A stretch of 64,000 nucleotides of DNA from Croceibacterium aestuarii. Lineage in GTDB: Bacteria > Pseudomonadota > Alphaproteobacteria > Sphingomonadales > Sphingomonadaceae. The DNA lies in the NCBI RefSeq assembly GCF_030657335.1, contig NZ_CP131039.1, positions 1,876,501 to 1,940,500 on the forward strand. Reading direction: 5' to 3'. The notes under the pieces are model-generated. The model was not told the origin of the DNA and searched no databases. It saw nothing but the letters and a program-made list of their open reading frames with translations. Both the position numbers and the translations under genes were made by a program. This document shows positions 1-9,038 of this stretch, piece after piece (position 1 is the first letter of the stretch; each line of letters starts with the position of its first letter).

Positions 1-147
1 GTTCACCCCGAGGTCGATGCCGCCCACCAGGAGCAGCTGCTGAAGGAACAGCATGCCGGCGCCGGTGACGATACGACCCCCGCGGTTGGCGAAACCAACG
101 ATGCTGAGGGCAGCACGCCCGCAGCCGACGAAAACAAGGAGGGCTGA
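1..147 (+). CDS. rplC: 50S ribosomal protein L3, C-terminal end (partial)
   Basis: Only the last 48 codons are visible; the frame is open from base 1 to a TGA at 145-147. The piece is an alanine/glutamate-rich acidic tail (ending ADENKEG) with no globular L3 sequence, so the call rests on position: it directly precedes rplD, as rplC does in bacterial S10 operons. The tail looks like a disordered C-terminal extension beyond the core L3 fold. The AAGGAGGG around 136-143 lies inside this tail and also serves as ribosome binding site for rplD. Confidence 0.75.
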   Translation, partial: VHPEVDAAHQEQLLKEQHAGAGDDTTPAVGETNDAEGSTPAADENKEG

Positions 148-150
148 GCC

Positions 151-774
151 GTGAAGGTGAAGGTCCAGAAAATCGACGGCAAGGCTGCCGGCGACGTCGA
201 GCTCAACGATGCCGTGTTCGGTGTCGAGCCGCGTGCCGACATTCTTCACCGCGTGGTCACGTGGCAGCTCGAAAACCGCCGCGGCACCGCCCGCCCGACG
301 CGCGAGCGGTCGGACGTGGCCCGCACCGGCAAGAAGTACGGCAACCAGAAGGGCGGCGGTACCGCTCGTCATGGCGACCGTGCGGCGCCGATCTTCATCG
401 GCGGCGGCAAGGCTCACGGTGCGCGCAAGCGCGAGTTCGAGCAGTCGCTCAACAAGAAGATCCGCGCGCTCGGCCTGAAGATGGCGCTCTCGGCCAAGGC
501 CAAGGACGGGCTGGTCATCGTCGACAGCCTCGAGCTCAAGGATGCCAAGACCAAGGCGCTCGCCGCGACGTTCGGCGAGAACGGCTGGAACGGCAAGGTC
601 CTCGTGATCGACGGCGACGCGGTGACCGACAGCTTCAGGCTGGCGGCCGGCAACCTGCCGGGCGTCAACGTGATGCCGGCTGCCGGCGCCAACGTTTACG
701 ACATCTTGAAGCACGACACGCTGGTCCTTTCGAAGGCGGCGGTCGAAAAGCTGGAGGCGCGTTTCAATGGCTAA
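151..774 (+). CDS. rplD: 50S ribosomal protein L4
   Basis: This 207-residue protein matches the length and hallmark motifs of L4: an N-terminal beta segment, the basic loop [14 protein letters not shown] near residues 47-60 that lines the exit tunnel, then [17 protein letters not shown]. In enterobacteria L4 also represses the S10 operon; whether it does so here cannot be seen. The start is GTG at 151, chosen because AAGGAGGG sits just upstream. The 3' end overlaps rplW by 8 nt, so the two are translationally coupled. Confidence 0.96.
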   Translation: MKVKVQKIDGKAAGDVELNDAVFGVEPRADILHRVVTWQLENRRGTARPTRERSDVARTGKKYGNQKGGGTARHGDRAAPIFIGGGKAHGARKREFEQSLNKKIRALGLKMALSAKAKDGLVIVDSLELKDAKTKALAATFGENGWNGKVLVIDGDAVTDSFRLAAGNLPGVNVMPAAGANVYDILKHDTLVLSKAAVEKLEARFNG

Positions 775-1075
775 GAAGCAGGAAATCGACGCCCGTCATT
801 ACGACGTGATCCTCGCCCCGCACATCACCGAGAAGTCGACCATGGCTTCCGAGCATAACGCGGTGGTGTTCAAGGTCGCGAACGATGCCACCAAGCCGCA
901 GATCAAGTCTGCGGTCGAGGCGCTGTTCGAGGTGACCGTGACCGGCGTCAACACGATCGTGACCAAGGGCAAGACCAAGCGCTGGAAGGGCAAGCCCTAC
1001 AAGCGGACCGACGTGAAGAAGGCGGTCGTCACCCTGAAAGACGGCGACTCGATCGACGTCACGAGCGGTATCTGA
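767..1075 (+). CDS. rplW: 50S ribosomal protein L23
   Basis: A 102-residue L23-type protein that binds 23S rRNA at the exit-tunnel mouth, where trigger factor and SRP dock. The motif [11 protein letters not shown] near residues 19-29 and the basic stretch [15 protein letters not shown] are typical of the family. The ATG at 767 lies inside the end of rplD (8-nt overlap), with GGAGGCG a few bases upstream as ribosome binding site. Length and position between L4 and L2 are canonical. Confidence 0.96.
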   Translation: MAKKQEIDARHYDVILAPHITEKSTMASEHNAVVFKVANDATKPQIKSAVEALFEVTVTGVNTIVTKGKTKRWKGKPYKRTDVKKAVVTLKDGDSIDVTSGI

Positions 1076-1098
1076 GGCCAAGGACCTAGGAACGAACA

Positions 1099-1935
1099 AT
1101 GGCACTCAAGAACTACAAACCGACGAGCCCGGCGCGCCGCGGCCTCATCCTTGTCGACAAGTCCGGCCTCCACAAGGGCGGCCCGATCAAGTCGCTCACG
1201 GAAGGCAAGCGCAAGACCGGCGGCCGTAACAACAAGGGCCACGTCACCAGCCGCGGGATCGCGGGCGGTCACAAGCAGAAGTATCGCTATGTCGACTTCA
1301 AGCGCCGCAAGTGGGACGTCGAAGGCTCGATCGAGCGTATCGAATACGATCCCAACCGGACCGCGTTCATCGCCCTGGTCAAGTACGACGACGGTGAACT
1401 CGCCTACATCCTGGCCCCGCAGCGCGTCGCCGTGGGTGACAAGATCGTCGCCGGCGAGCGTGTCGACGTGAAGCCGGGCAACGCGATGCTGCTCGGCCAG
1501 ATGCCGGTCGGCACGATCTGCCACAACGTCGAGATGAAGCCGGGCAAGGGCGGTCAGATCGCCCGGTCGGCCGGCACCTACGTGCAGCTGGTCGGTCGCG
1601 ACCGCGGTCTCGTCATCGTCCGCCTCAATTCGGGCGAGCAGCGCTACCTGCGTTCGGACTGCATGGGCACGGTCGGTGCGGTGTCGAACCCCGACAACCA
1701 GAACCAGAACCTGGGCAAGGCCGGCCGCAAGCGCTGGATGGGCCGCCGTCCGCTGACCCGCGGCGTTGCGAAGAATCCGGTCGATCACCCGCATGGCGGC
1801 GGTGAAGGCCGTACTTCGGGCGGACGTCACCCGGTGACCCCGTGGGGCAAGCCGACCAAGGGCGCCCGGACCCGCAACAACAAGCAGACGGACAAGATGA
1901 TCATCCGTTCGCGCCACGCGAAGAAGAAGAGGTAA
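1099..1935 (+). CDS. rplB: 50S ribosomal protein L2
   Basis: A 278-residue protein of standard L2 length. L2 is needed for subunit association and the peptidyl-transferase centre. Diagnostic segments include [20 protein letters not shown] in the N-terminal half and the C-terminal [20 protein letters not shown], which contains the conserved histidine near the catalytic centre, followed by a lysine/arginine-rich tail ending HAKKKR. It lies 23 nt after rplW in the S10-operon order. Confidence 0.97.
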   Translation: MALKNYKPTSPARRGLILVDKSGLHKGGPIKSLTEGKRKTGGRNNKGHVTSRGIAGGHKQKYRYVDFKRRKWDVEGSIERIEYDPNRTAFIALVKYDDGELAYILAPQRVAVGDKIVAGERVDVKPGNAMLLGQMPVGTICHNVEMKPGKGGQIARSAGTYVQLVGRDRGLVIVRLNSGEQRYLRSDCMGTVGAVSNPDNQNQNLGKAGRKRWMGRRPLTRGVAKNPVDHPHGGGEGRTSGGRHPVTPWGKPTKGARTRNNKQTDKMIIRSRHAKKKR

Positions 1936-1941
1936 TCCGAC

Positions 1942-2217
1942 ATGGCTCGTTCCGTCTGGAAAGGTCCGTTCGTCGACCTGCACCTGCTCAAGAAGGCACA
2001 GGTCGCTCAGGAATCGGGTGGCCGTGCGCCGATCAAGACCTGGTCGCGCCGTTCGACGATCCTGCCGGATTTCGTCGGCCTGACGTTCAGCGTCTACAAC
2101 GGTCACAAGTTCATCCCCGTCTCGGTCAACGAAGACATGGTCGGCCACAAGCTCGGCGAGTTCTCGCCCACGCGCAGCTTCCCGGGTCACGCCGCCGACA
2201 AGAAGGGTAAGCGCTGA
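1942..2217 (+). CDS. rpsS: 30S ribosomal protein S19
   Basis: A 91-residue S19, which forms a complex with S13 in the head of the 30S subunit. The family signature is clear: [12 protein letters not shown] at the start, [15 protein letters not shown] in the middle and [16 protein letters not shown] near the end. It begins 6 nt after rplB; its TGA shares one base with the ATG of rplV (TGATG), indicating coupling. Confidence 0.97.
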   Translation: MARSVWKGPFVDLHLLKKAQVAQESGGRAPIKTWSRRSTILPDFVGLTFSVYNGHKFIPVSVNEDMVGHKLGEFSPTRSFPGHAADKKGKR

Positions 2218-2594
2218 TGAGCAAGCAGAAAGCCCCGCGCCGGGTCGGCGACAACGAGGCGCTGGCTGTCGGCACCACGATCCGTGGTTCCGCGCAGAAG
2301 CTCAACCTCGTCGCGACGCTGATCCGCGGCCGCAAGGCCGAGGAAGCGCTGAACATTCTCGCTTTCTCGAAGAAGGCCATGGCGCGCGACGCGGCCAAGG
2401 TCCTCGCCAGCGCCATTGCCAACGCCGAGAACAATCACAACCTGGACGTCGACGCGCTGGTCGTGGCGGAAGCTTCTGTCGGCAAGTCGATCACCATGAA
2501 GCGCTTCGCGACGCGCGGCCGTGGCAAGTCCACCCGCATCCTCAAGCCGTTCAGCCGGCTGCGGATCGTCGTTCGCGAGCAAGAGGAGGCCTGA
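2217..2594 (+). CDS. rplV: 50S ribosomal protein L22
   Basis: A 125-residue L22, whose long beta hairpin reaches into the nascent-peptide tunnel. Recognisable segments are [20 protein letters not shown], the helix region [16 protein letters not shown], and the basic hairpin near residues 97-110 ([20 protein letters not shown]). The start overlaps the rpsS stop by one base and the stop lies 2 nt before rpsC, so the gene is embedded in the operon. Confidence 0.96.
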   Translation: MSKQKAPRRVGDNEALAVGTTIRGSAQKLNLVATLIRGRKAEEALNILAFSKKAMARDAAKVLASAIANAENNHNLDVDALVVAEASVGKSITMKRFATRGRGKSTRILKPFSRLRIVVREQEEA

Positions 2595-2596
2595 TC

Positions 2597-3292
2597 ATGG
2601 GTCATAAATCCAACCCGATCGGGCTGCGCCTGCAGATCAACCGGACCTGGGACAGCCGCTGGTATTCCGAGGGCCGCGCTTATGCGCAGCTGCTCAAGGA
2701 AGACATCGAGATCCGCAAGTTCATCATGGGAAGCCTGCCGCAGGCGGCGATTTCCAAGGTGGTGATCGAGCGTCCGGCCAAGCTGTGCCGCATCTCGATC
2801 TATGCCGCGCGGCCCGGTGTCATCATCGGCAAGAAGGGCGCCGATATCGAGAAGCTGCGGGTCAAGCTGTCGCAGATGACCGAAAGCGAAGTGAAGCTGA
2901 ACATCGTCGAAATCCGCAAGCCGGAAATTGACGCCAAGCTGATCGCCCAGGGCATTGCCGACCAGCTGATCCGCCGTGTGGCCTTCCGCCGTGCGATGAA
3001 GCGCGCGATGCAGTCGGCGATGCGTTTGGGCGCTGAAGGCATCAAGGTGATGTGCGGCGGCCGCCTCGGCGGCGCCGAGATCGCCCGTGTCGAGCAGTAC
3101 CGCGAAGGCCGCGTGCCGCTGCACACGCTGCGCGCCAACGTCGACTACGCCGAAGCCGAGGCGCTCACCGCCTATGGCATCATCGGAATCAAGGTCTGGG
3201 TCTTCAAGGGCGAGATTCTCGGCCATGACCCGACCGCACAGGACCGGCTGATGATGGAGGCTCAAACCTCCGGCGTCCGCCCGGCCCGTTGA
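2597..3292 (+). CDS. rpsC: 30S ribosomal protein S3
   Basis: A 231-residue S3 with an N-terminal KH domain bearing the GxxG-type loop in [16 protein letters not shown] (about residues 72-87), and the C-terminal S3 domain with [14 protein letters not shown] and [13 protein letters not shown]3 lies at the mRNA entry tunnel and contributes to helicase activity of the ribosome. An AGGAGG sequence just before the ATG gives a good ribosome binding site. Confidence 0.97.
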   Translation: MGHKSNPIGLRLQINRTWDSRWYSEGRAYAQLLKEDIEIRKFIMGSLPQAAISKVVIERPAKLCRISIYAARPGVIIGKKGADIEKLRVKLSQMTESEVKLNIVEIRKPEIDAKLIAQGIADQLIRRVAFRRAMKRAMQSAMRLGAEGIKVMCGGRLGGAEIARVEQYREGRVPLHTLRANVDYAEAEALTAYGIIGIKVWVFKGEILGHDPTAQDRLMMEAQTSGVRPAR

Positions 3293-3314
3293 TCGCTGGA
3301 CCTGAGTAGAGATC

Positions 3315-3749
3315 ATGCTGCAACCGAAGAAAACCAAGTTCCGCAAGGCGTTCAAGGGCCGGATTCACGGTAACGCCAAGGGCGGCACCGCGCTCAATTT
3401 CGGCTCCTACGGGCTGAAGGCGCTGGAGCCGGAGCGGATTACCGCCCGTCAGATCGAGGCCGCGCGCCGTGCGATCACGCGCCACATCAAGCGCCAGGGG
3501 CGCCTGTGGATCCGCGTGTTCCCCGACGTTCCGGTGTCGAAGAAGCCGGCCGAAGTGCGCCAGGGCAAGGGCAAGGGCGCGATCGAATACTGGGCCGCTC
3601 GCGTCAAGCCGGGCCGCATCCTGTTCGAGCTCGACGGTGTTCCCGGCCCGCTCGCCGCGGAGGCGTTCAGCCGCGCCGCGATGAAGCTGCCGATCAAGAC
3701 CAAGGTCATCGCCCGGCTCGGTGACAACTCGCACCTCGGAGGCGAATGA
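3315..3749 (+). CDS. rplP: 50S ribosomal protein L16
   Basis: A 144-residue L16, which helps position tRNA in the A site. Signature regions are [19 protein letters not shown] at the start, [20 protein letters not shown] near residues 50-69, and the loop [21 protein letters not shown] that approaches the peptidyl-transferase centre. The stop TGA overlaps the tandem ATGs of rpmC, so L29 translation is probably coupled. Confidence 0.97.
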   Translation: MLQPKKTKFRKAFKGRIHGNAKGGTALNFGSYGLKALEPERITARQIEAARRAITRHIKRQGRLWIRVFPDVPVSKKPAEVRQGKGKGAIEYWAARVKPGRILFELDGVPGPLAAEAFSRAAMKLPIKTKVIARLGDNSHLGGE

Positions 3750-3967
3750 TGGCCACCAAGACCGAAGATATGCGCGCCAAGACCGACGATCAGCTCAGCC
3801 AGCAGCTCGACGAACTGAAGAAGGAGCAGTTCAACCTGCGCTTTCAGGCCGCGACCAATCAGCTGGAGCGTCCCGCGCGGATCAAGGAAGTCCGCCGTGA
3901 GATCGCCCGCATCCAGACGCTGCAGGGTGAACGCGCCAAGAGCGCCAAGCCCGCGGCGGCGAAGTAA
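3749..3967 (+). CDS. rpmC: 50S ribosomal protein L29
   Basis: A 72-residue L29, a two-helix protein beside L23 at the exit tunnel. The segment [20 protein letters not shown] followed by [17 protein letters not shown] is diagnostic. Two in-frame ATGs lie side by side at 3746 and 3749; the second is preferred because it sits 6 nt after GGAGG (3738-3742) rather than 3 nt. The C-terminus is alanine/lysine-rich, as is usual for alphaproteobacterial L29. Confidence 0.95.
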   Translation: MATKTEDMRAKTDDQLSQQLDELKKEQFNLRFQAATNQLERPARIKEVRREIARIQTLQGERAKSAKPAAAK

Positions 3968-3979
3968 GGAAACCAGACG

Positions 3980-4270
3980 ATGCCCAAGCGTATCCTGGTC
4001 GGGACCGTCGTTTCCGACAAGACCGACAAGACCGTGACCGTGCTCGTCGAGCGCAAGGTGAAGCACCCGCTGTACGGGAAGATCATCCGCCGCTCGAAGA
4101 AGTACCACGCCCACGACGAGGCTAACGAGTACCACCCCGGCGACATCGTGCGGATCGAAGAGACCCGCCCGATTTCGAAGACCAAGACCTGGGCCGTTCT
4201 CGACCGAGTTCAGGCGGGCGGCGTGCAGGCGGTCGATGCCGATCTCGATGTCGAGGCGGCAAGCAACTGA
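3980..4270 (+). CDS. rpsQ: 30S ribosomal protein S17
   Basis: S17 is a primary 16S rRNA-binding OB-fold protein. The motifs [18 protein letters not shown], then [19 protein letters not shown] and [18 protein letters not shown], cover the complete fold. At 96 residues it is longer than the roughly 85-residue enterobacterial form; the extra C-terminal residues ([14 protein letters not shown]) are acidic and not part of the core. It is followed by an 81-nt gap with two hairpins rather than by direct coupling to rplN. Confidence 0.95.
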   Translation: MPKRILVGTVVSDKTDKTVTVLVERKVKHPLYGKIIRRSKKYHAHDEANEYHPGDIVRIEETRPISKTKTWAVLDRVQAGGVQAVDADLDVEAASN

Positions 4271-4277
4271 TTTTGAG

Positions 4278-4327
4278 CCCCGCGTAAGCGGGGACAGGCG
4301 TAAGGAACTGCCGGACTTGTTCCGGCA
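4278..4327. repeat. Two short palindromes between rpsQ and rplN
   Basis: The gap holds two perfect hairpins: CCCCGC-GTAA-GCGGGG at 4278-4293 and TGCCGGA-CTTGT-TCCGGCA at 4309-4327. Neither is followed by a T-run, so they do not look like intrinsic terminators. The second shares the core CCGGACTTGTTCCGG with the palindrome at 46880-46898, which suggests a dispersed repeat family. A role in mRNA processing or in setting rpsQ/rplN stoichiometry is possible but not shown. Confidence 0.6.
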
Positions 4328-4351
4328 AGCCATTGAGAAGGAACCGGATCG

Positions 4352-4720
4352 ATGATCCAGATGCAATCCAATCTCGACGTCGCGGACAACAGCGGCGCGA
4401 AGCGCGTCCAGTGCATTAAGGTGCTGGGCGGGTCGAAGCGCCGGACCGCGAGTGTCGGCGACGTGATCGTCGTTTCCGTCAAGGAAGCGCAGCCGCGTGC
4501 CCGTGTGAAGAAGGGCGACGTGCACCGCGCGGTCATCGTCCGCACGAGGAAAGACGTGCGCCGCCCCGACGGCAGCGTGATCCGCTTCGACAGCAATGCC
4601 GCGGTTCTCGTCAACAAGAGCGAGGAGCCGATCGGCACTCGTATCTTCGGCCCGGTGGTGCGCGAACTGCGCTCCAAGGGTTTCATGAAGATCATCAGTC
4701 TTGCTCCGGAGGTGCTGTGA
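4352..4720 (+). CDS. rplN: 50S ribosomal protein L14
   Basis: A 122-residue L14, one of the most conserved large-subunit proteins, at the subunit interface and binding L19. It shows the start [19 protein letters not shown], the signature [19 protein letters not shown] and the end [17 protein letters not shown]. It is the first gene after the palindrome-containing gap, so its ribosome binding site (AGAAGGAACC) lies outside any upstream coding sequence. Confidence 0.97.
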   Translation: MIQMQSNLDVADNSGAKRVQCIKVLGGSKRRTASVGDVIVVSVKEAQPRARVKKGDVHRAVIVRTRKDVRRPDGSVIRFDSNAAVLVNKSEEPIGTRIFGPVVRELRSKGFMKIISLAPEVL

Positions 4721-5043
4721 TGGCCGCCGCGAAGATCAAGAAGGGCGACAGCGTCGTGGTTCTGTCCGGTAAGGACAAGGGCCGCACCGGCACCGTCACC
4801 AAGGTCATGCCGAAGGAAGGCAAGGTCGTGGTCGACGGGATCAACGTTGCCGCCCGTCACCGCAAGCCGACGCAAACCAATCCGCAGGGCGGCATCGACC
4901 GTTCGCCCGCTCCGATGGCGATCAGCAAGGTCGCCGTTGCCGACCCGAAGGACGGCAAGCCCACCCGCGTCCGCTTCGAAACGAAGAAGGATGGCACCAA
5001 GGTGCGCATTGCCGTGAAGTCCGGGGAGACCATCGATGGCTGA
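4720..5043 (+). CDS. rplX: 50S ribosomal protein L24
   Basis: L24 initiates 50S assembly; this 107-residue protein begins [21 protein letters not shown], a KOW motif typical of L24, followed by [18 protein letters not shown]. The ATG at 4720 is preferred over the adjacent GTG at 4717 because it lies 7 nt after GGAGG (4708-4712) and shares its first base with the rplN stop. The 3' end overlaps rplE by 8 nt. Confidence 0.95.
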   Translation: MAAAKIKKGDSVVVLSGKDKGRTGTVTKVMPKEGKVVVDGINVAARHRKPTQTNPQGGIDRSPAPMAISKVAVADPKDGKPTRVRFETKKDGTKVRIAVKSGETIDG

Positions 5044-5617
5044 CAATTACACCCCGCGCCTCAAGAAGCAGTTTGACGAGACCATCGTCAAGGCGATGAC
5101 CGAGAAGTTCGGTTACAAGAATCGCCTGGAGGTGCCCCGGCTCGAGAAGATCACGCTCAACATGGGCGTGGGCGAAGCGAGCCAGGACAAGAAGAAGGTC
5201 CAGACTGCGGCCGAGGAAATGGAACTGATCGCCGGCCAGAAGCCGGTCATCACCAAGGCGAAGAAGTCGATCGCGCAGTTCAAGCTGCGTGAAGGCATGC
5301 CGATCGGCTGCAAGGTCACCTTGCGCCGTGAACGCATGTACGAATTCCTCGACCGTCTGGTCACCATCGCGATGCCGCGCATCCGCGACTTCCGCGGGCT
5401 CAACCCGCGTTCGTTCGACGGCCGCGGCAACTACGCGATGGGTCTCAAGGAACAGATCGTGTTCCCCGAGATCAGCTACGACCGTATCGAAAAGGTTCGC
5501 GGCATGGACGTGATCGTCACGACCACTGCCAAGACCGACGAAGAGGCGCGCGAGCTGCTGCGTCTGTTCGGTTTCCCGTTCCCGGCTGTCGAAGCCGAAG
5601 AGAAGGAGGCGGCGTAA
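5036..5617 (+). CDS. rplE: 50S ribosomal protein L5
   Basis: A 193-residue L5, part of the 5S rRNP. Visible family motifs are [40 protein letters not shown], and the C-terminal [21 protein letters not shown] plus [17 protein letters not shown]. It begins inside the end of rplX, consistent with coupled synthesis of the two 5S/23S-binding proteins. Confidence 0.97.
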   Translation: MADNYTPRLKKQFDETIVKAMTEKFGYKNRLEVPRLEKITLNMGVGEASQDKKKVQTAAEEMELIAGQKPVITKAKKSIAQFKLREGMPIGCKVTLRRERMYEFLDRLVTIAMPRIRDFRGLNPRSFDGRGNYAMGLKEQIVFPEISYDRIEKVRGMDVIVTTTAKTDEEARELLRLFGFPFPAVEAEEKEAA

Positions 5618-5641
5618 GCCGCTTCAGGAGAGCTTAAGTCC

Positions 5642-5947
5642 ATGGCGAAACTGAGTTCCATCAACAAGAACGAGCGGCGCAAGAAGCTCGTGAAGAAGTA
5701 CGCGAGCAAGTACGCAAAGCTGAAGGCTGTTGCGGACGACAAGTCGCTCGACGAAACCGAGCGGTTGATGGCCCGCTTGAAGATGGCGGAATTGCCGCGC
5801 AACGCGAATCCCACGCGTGTGCGCAACCGCTGCACCACCACTGGCCGCCCGCGCGGCTATTACCGCAAGTTCGGCCTCAACCGGATCGAGCTCCGCGACA
5901 AGGCCAACAAGGGCCTTATCCCGGGCGTGACCAAGTCGAGCTGGTGA
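5642..5947 (+). CDS. rpsN: 30S ribosomal protein S14 (zinc-free type)
   Basis: A 101-residue S14 of the long, zinc-independent class. It has the S14 signature [23 protein letters not shown] but only one cysteine, so the CxxC pairs of the short zinc-binding form are absent. S14 joins the 30S head late in assembly. The ATG follows GGAGAG with normal spacing, 24 nt after rplE. Confidence 0.96.
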   Translation: MAKLSSINKNERRKKLVKKYASKYAKLKAVADDKSLDETERLMARLKMAELPRNANPTRVRNRCTTTGRPRGYYRKFGLNRIELRDKANKGLIPGVTKSSW

Positions 5948-5957
5948 GGATCACAAG

Positions 5958-6353
5958 ATGGCTATGACCGATCCCCTGGGTGACATGCTCACCCGCATCC
6001 GCAACGGCCAGCAGGCGAAGAAGGATTCCGTCCTTTCGCCGGCGTCCAAGCTGCGCGCGAACGTCCTCGAGGTCCTCCAGCGCGAGGGCTACATCCGCGG
6101 TTACACCGAGGATTCGAGCGGCAAGCACCCGGCGCTGCGGATCGAACTGAAGTATTTCGAAGGCGAGCCCGCTATCAAGCACGTGGCCCGTATCTCCAAG
6201 CCGGGCCGCCGGGTCTATTCGGGTTCCAGGGAACTGCCGAATGTCCGCAACGGTCTCGGCATCACCATCGTCTCGACGCCGAAGGGCGTGCTCTCGGACA
6301 ACGAAGCGCGCACCCAGAACGTCGGCGGCGAAGTGCTGGCGGAGGTGTTCTGA
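5958..6353 (+). CDS. rpsH: 30S ribosomal protein S8
   Basis: A 131-residue S8, a primary 16S rRNA binder and, in enterobacteria, the translational repressor of the spc operon. The start [20 protein letters not shown] and the C-terminal [18 protein letters not shown] are characteristic. The segment [18 protein letters not shown] is also standard. Its TGA overlaps the rplF ATG. Confidence 0.96.
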   Translation: MAMTDPLGDMLTRIRNGQQAKKDSVLSPASKLRANVLEVLQREGYIRGYTEDSSGKHPALRIELKYFEGEPAIKHVARISKPGRRVYSGSRELPNVRNGLGITIVSTPKGVLSDNEARTQNVGGEVLAEVF

Positions 6354-6886
6354 TGAGCCGCATCGGCAAGAAGCCGGTGACGATCCCGAGTGGCGTCACC
6401 GCCAATATCGAGGGCGACACGCTGGCGGTGAAGGGACCCAAGGGGACCCTGACTCTCGGTTTGTCCGACCTGATCGACTACAAGGTCGATGGCGGCGAGA
6501 TCTCGGTCAAGCCGGCCAACGACACGCGCGAGGCGCGCAACCACTGGGGCATGCAGCGCACGCTGGTGTCCAACCTGGTGCAAGGCGTGACCGACGGCTT
6601 TACCAAGGTCCTCGAGATCAGCGGCGTCGGCTATCGTGCGCAGGCTCAGGGCAAGACCCTGAAGCTGCAGCTCGGCTACAGTCACGATGTCAATCTCGAC
6701 GTGCCCGAGGGCCTCGAAGTCAAGACCCCGGACCAGACCACGGTCGAGATCAGTGGGATCGACAAGCAGGCGGTCGGGCAGTTCGCCGCCGAAATCCGCC
6801 GCTGGCGCAAACCCGAACCCTACAAGGGCAAGGGCATCAAGTACCGTGGCGAGTACATCTTCCGCAAGGAAGGGAAGAAGAAGTAA
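6353..6886 (+). CDS. rplF: 50S ribosomal protein L6
   Basis: A 177-residue L6 with two related halves, located near the GTPase-associated centre. Recognisable sequence includes [20 protein letters not shown] at the start, the mid-protein [20 protein letters not shown] and the C-terminal signature [20 protein letters not shown]. It overlaps rpsH by one base and precedes rplR by a single nucleotide. Confidence 0.97.
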   Translation: MSRIGKKPVTIPSGVTANIEGDTLAVKGPKGTLTLGLSDLIDYKVDGGEISVKPANDTREARNHWGMQRTLVSNLVQGVTDGFTKVLEISGVGYRAQAQGKTLKLQLGYSHDVNLDVPEGLEVKTPDQTTVEISGIDKQAVGQFAAEIRRWRKPEPYKGKGIKYRGEYIFRKEGKKK

Positions 6887-6887
6887 G

Positions 6888-7232
6888 ATGGCCAAGCTTT
6901 CCCTGTTCGAACGCCGCCGCCGCCGGGTACGGACCGCGCTCAAGAGCCGCGCCGGCGGCAAGCCGCGCCTGTCGGTGCACCGCACCGGCCAGCACATCTA
7001 CGCGCAGATCATCGACGACAAGGACGGCCGGACCGTCGCCGCAGCGAGCACGCTCGGCGGCAAGTCCTCGGGCGCCAACGTCGAGGCTGCCAGCAAGGTG
7101 GGCAAGGATATCGCCGCGGCGGCCAAGAAGGCCGGCGTCACCGCTGTCGTGTTCGATCGCGGCGGCTACCTGTTCCATGGCCGCGTCAAGGCGCTGGCCG
7201 ATGCCGCCCGCGAGGGCGGGCTGGAGTTCTGA
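6888..7232 (+). CDS. rplR: 50S ribosomal protein L18
   Basis: L18 binds 5S rRNA together with L5. The 114-residue protein starts [19 protein letters not shown] and continues [20 protein letters not shown], ending with the signature [21 protein letters not shown]. The frame is open further upstream inside rplF, but the ATG at 6888, one nucleotide after the rplF stop and preceded by GGAAGGGAAG, gives the standard L18 N-terminus. Confidence 0.96.
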   Translation: MAKLSLFERRRRRVRTALKSRAGGKPRLSVHRTGQHIYAQIIDDKDGRTVAAASTLGGKSSGANVEAASKVGKDIAAAAKKAGVTAVVFDRGGYLFHGRVKALADAAREGGLEF

Positions 7233-7234
7233 CG

Positions 7235-8140
7235 ATGGCTGACAAGAAAACACCCGAAGAGACCGAAGCCAAGGTCGAAGAGACCAAGGTCGAGGATACC
7301 GCCGTAGAAGCGGCTCCCGCCGAGAACGCCAAGGCCGACGAAGCCCCGGCCGCGGAAGCTGCTCCGGCAGCCGAAGCGAAAGCCGAGGAGACCGTCGTCG
7401 TCGACAACGCGGGTTCGACCCCGACCCCGACCACGGCGACGACCGAAGCCTTCGACAATCAGTCGCCTGCCGCCGGCACGACTCCGCCGCGTGAAGCGCG
7501 CGGGGGGCGTGGCGGTCGTGGCGGCGGCGGCGGTGGCCGCAACGATCGCGGTGGCGGCCGTGGCCGTGGACGCGACGATCGTCGTGGCCGCGACGACGAC
7601 GGCGGCGAAGAGCTGATCGAGAAGTTGGTCCACATCAATCGCGTGTCGAAGACCGTCAAGGGCGGCAAGCGCTTCGGTTTCGCCGCACTGGTCGTGGTCG
7701 GCGACGGCAAGGGCCGGGTCGGCTTCGGCCACGGCAAGGCCCGCGAAGTCCCCGAAGCCATCAACAAGGCGACCGCTGCTGCCAAGAAGAAGATGATCCG
7801 CGTGCCGCTCAAGGAAGGTCGCACGCTGCATCACGACGGCAAGGGCCGCTTCGGCGCCGGCAAGGTCAACGTGCGGACGGCTCCGGCCGGTACCGGCATC
7901 ATCGCCGGCGGTCCGATGCGCGCCGTGTTCGAAAGCCTTGGCGTTCACGACGTGGTGACCAAGTCGATCGGTACCTCGAACCCCTACAACATGATCCGCG
8001 CCACCTTCGAGGCGTTGCAGGACCAGACTTCGCCGAAGTCGGTCGCGCAGCGTCGCGGCAAGAAGGTCGTCGACCTTCTCGGCCGCGGTGGCGCTTCGGA
8101 GGCCGAGGCTGAAGCCGACGCCGCCGCTATCGCGGAGTAA
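7235..8140 (+). CDS. rpsE: 30S ribosomal protein S5 with long acidic/RGG N-terminal extension
   Basis: Residues about 125-285 are a normal S5: [33 protein letters not shown] and [19 protein letters not shown], the fidelity-related protein at the mRNA entry side. Residues 1-124 are additional and low-complexity: first an acidic Ala/Glu/Thr-rich part, then a Gly/Arg tract with repeated RGG/RGR units between residues 88 and 115. The total of 301 residues compares with about 167 in E. coli. Some sphingomonad S5 proteins are extended; the size and RGG character here are striking. It starts 2 nt after rplR. Confidence 0.95.
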   Translation: MADKKTPEETEAKVEETKVEDTAVEAAPAENAKADEAPAAEAAPAAEAKAEETVVVDNAGSTPTPTTATTEAFDNQSPAAGTTPPREARGGRGGRGGGGGGRNDRGGGRGRGRDDRRGRDDDGGEELIEKLVHINRVSKTVKGGKRFGFAALVVVGDGKGRVGFGHGKAREVPEAINKATAAAKKKMIRVPLKEGRTLHHDGKGRFGAGKVNVRTAPAGTGIIAGGPMRAVFESLGVHDVVTKSIGTSNPYNMIRATFEALQDQTSPKSVAQRRGKKVVDLLGRGGASEAEAEADAAAIAE

Positions 8141-8145
8141 TGACG

Positions 8146-8331
8146 ATGGCTGCCAAGAAGACCATCAAGATCAAGCAGATCGGTTCGCCGATCCGCCGCC
8201 CGGAGCATCAGCGCCAGACCCTCATCGGTTTGGGGCTGAACAAGATGCACAAGGTCGTCGAGCGCCAGGACACCCCCGAGGTGCGCGGCGCGATCGCCAA
8301 GATCCCGCATCTCGTCCAGGTGATCGACTGA
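8146..8331 (+). CDS. rpmD: 50S ribosomal protein L30
   Basis: A 61-residue L30: [20 protein letters not shown] followed by [20 protein letters not shown], both diagnostic. An in-frame ATG at 8140 overlaps the rpsE stop, but the ATG at 8146 is better placed relative to the GGAG at 8134-8137. A perfect hairpin without T-run (8339-8362) follows the stop. Confidence 0.94.
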   Translation: MAAKKTIKIKQIGSPIRRPEHQRQTLIGLGLNKMHKVVERQDTPEVRGAIAKIPHLVQVID

Positions 8332-8338
8332 TCATCCC

Positions 8339-8362
8339 GCGCCCGGCCGCCGAGCCGGGCGC
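8339..8362 (+). other. Perfect 9-bp hairpin between rpmD and rplO
   Basis: GCGCCCGGC and GCCGGGCGC flank a six-base loop in the 70-nt gap between rpmD and rplO. No uridine tract follows, so it is not a typical intrinsic terminator. It could be an RNA-processing or mRNA-stability element within the spc transcript. Confidence 0.5.
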
Positions 8363-8401
8363 ATCCTACCAGCGCGACAAAAGCGAAAGCGAGTGCACAT
8401 T

Positions 8402-8923
8402 ATGAAACTCAACGATCTCCGCGACAACGAAGGCGCCCGCAAGTCCCGCATGCGGGTCGGCCGGGGCATCGGCTCGGGCAAGGGCAAGACTGCCGGCCGC
8501 GGCCAGAAGGGCCAGAAGAGCCGCTCGGGCGTAGCCGTCAAAGGCTTCGAGGGCGGCCAGATGCCGCTGCACATGCGGCTGCCGAAGCGCGGCTTCAACA
8601 ACCCGTTCGGCAAGGACTTTGCCGAGGTCAACGTCGGCATGGTGCAGAAGTTCATCGACGCCAAGAAGCTCGACGCCAAGAAGCCCATCGACCACGAGGC
8701 GCTCAAGGCCGCCGGCCTGGCGCGCGGTGGTAAGGATGGCGTGCGTCTGCTCGGCAAGGGCGAACTGACTGCCAAGGTGACCTTCAAGGTCGATGGCGCC
8801 AGCAAGGGCGCGATCGCCGCTGTCGAAAAGGCCGGCGGAACCGTCGAGGTTGCCGCGCCCAAGGTCAGCGAGCATGAAAAGAAGACCGCTCGCCGCGACG
8901 CCAACAGGGCTGCCGCGAAGTAA
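8402..8923 (+). CDS. rplO: 50S ribosomal protein L15
   Basis: A 173-residue L15, an early 50S assembly protein. The N-terminus [20 protein letters not shown] and the glycine/lysine-rich [20 protein letters not shown] are unmistakable. The frame can be extended upstream to a GTG at 8393, but the ATG at 8402 gives the family N-terminus. The C-terminal ~25 residues ([18 protein letters not shown]) form a basic extension. Confidence 0.96.
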   Translation: MKLNDLRDNEGARKSRMRVGRGIGSGKGKTAGRGQKGQKSRSGVAVKGFEGGQMPLHMRLPKRGFNNPFGKDFAEVNVGMVQKFIDAKKLDAKKPIDHEALKAAGLARGGKDGVRLLGKGELTAKVTFKVDGASKGAIAAVEKAGGTVEVAAPKVSEHEKKTARRDANRAAAK

Positions 8924-8937
8924 TCGGGACAATGGGA

Positions 8938-8965
8938 GCGGGCGGGGTTACATGATCCCGCCCGC
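8938..8965 (+). other. Perfect hairpin between rplO and secY
   Basis: GCGGGCGGG at 8938-8946 pairs with CCCGCCCGC at 8957-8965 in the 115-nt gap before secY. There is no T-run, so it is probably not a full terminator. Such a structure could tune the strong drop in expression needed between ribosomal genes and secY; this is inference. Confidence 0.45.
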
Positions 8966-9038
8966 GTCCTATATGGACCGCTTACGGGGTCTCCGCCGGG
9001 CCGGATCCGGCGGCTTCAGTTAAGGCTTTTGCAAGACG

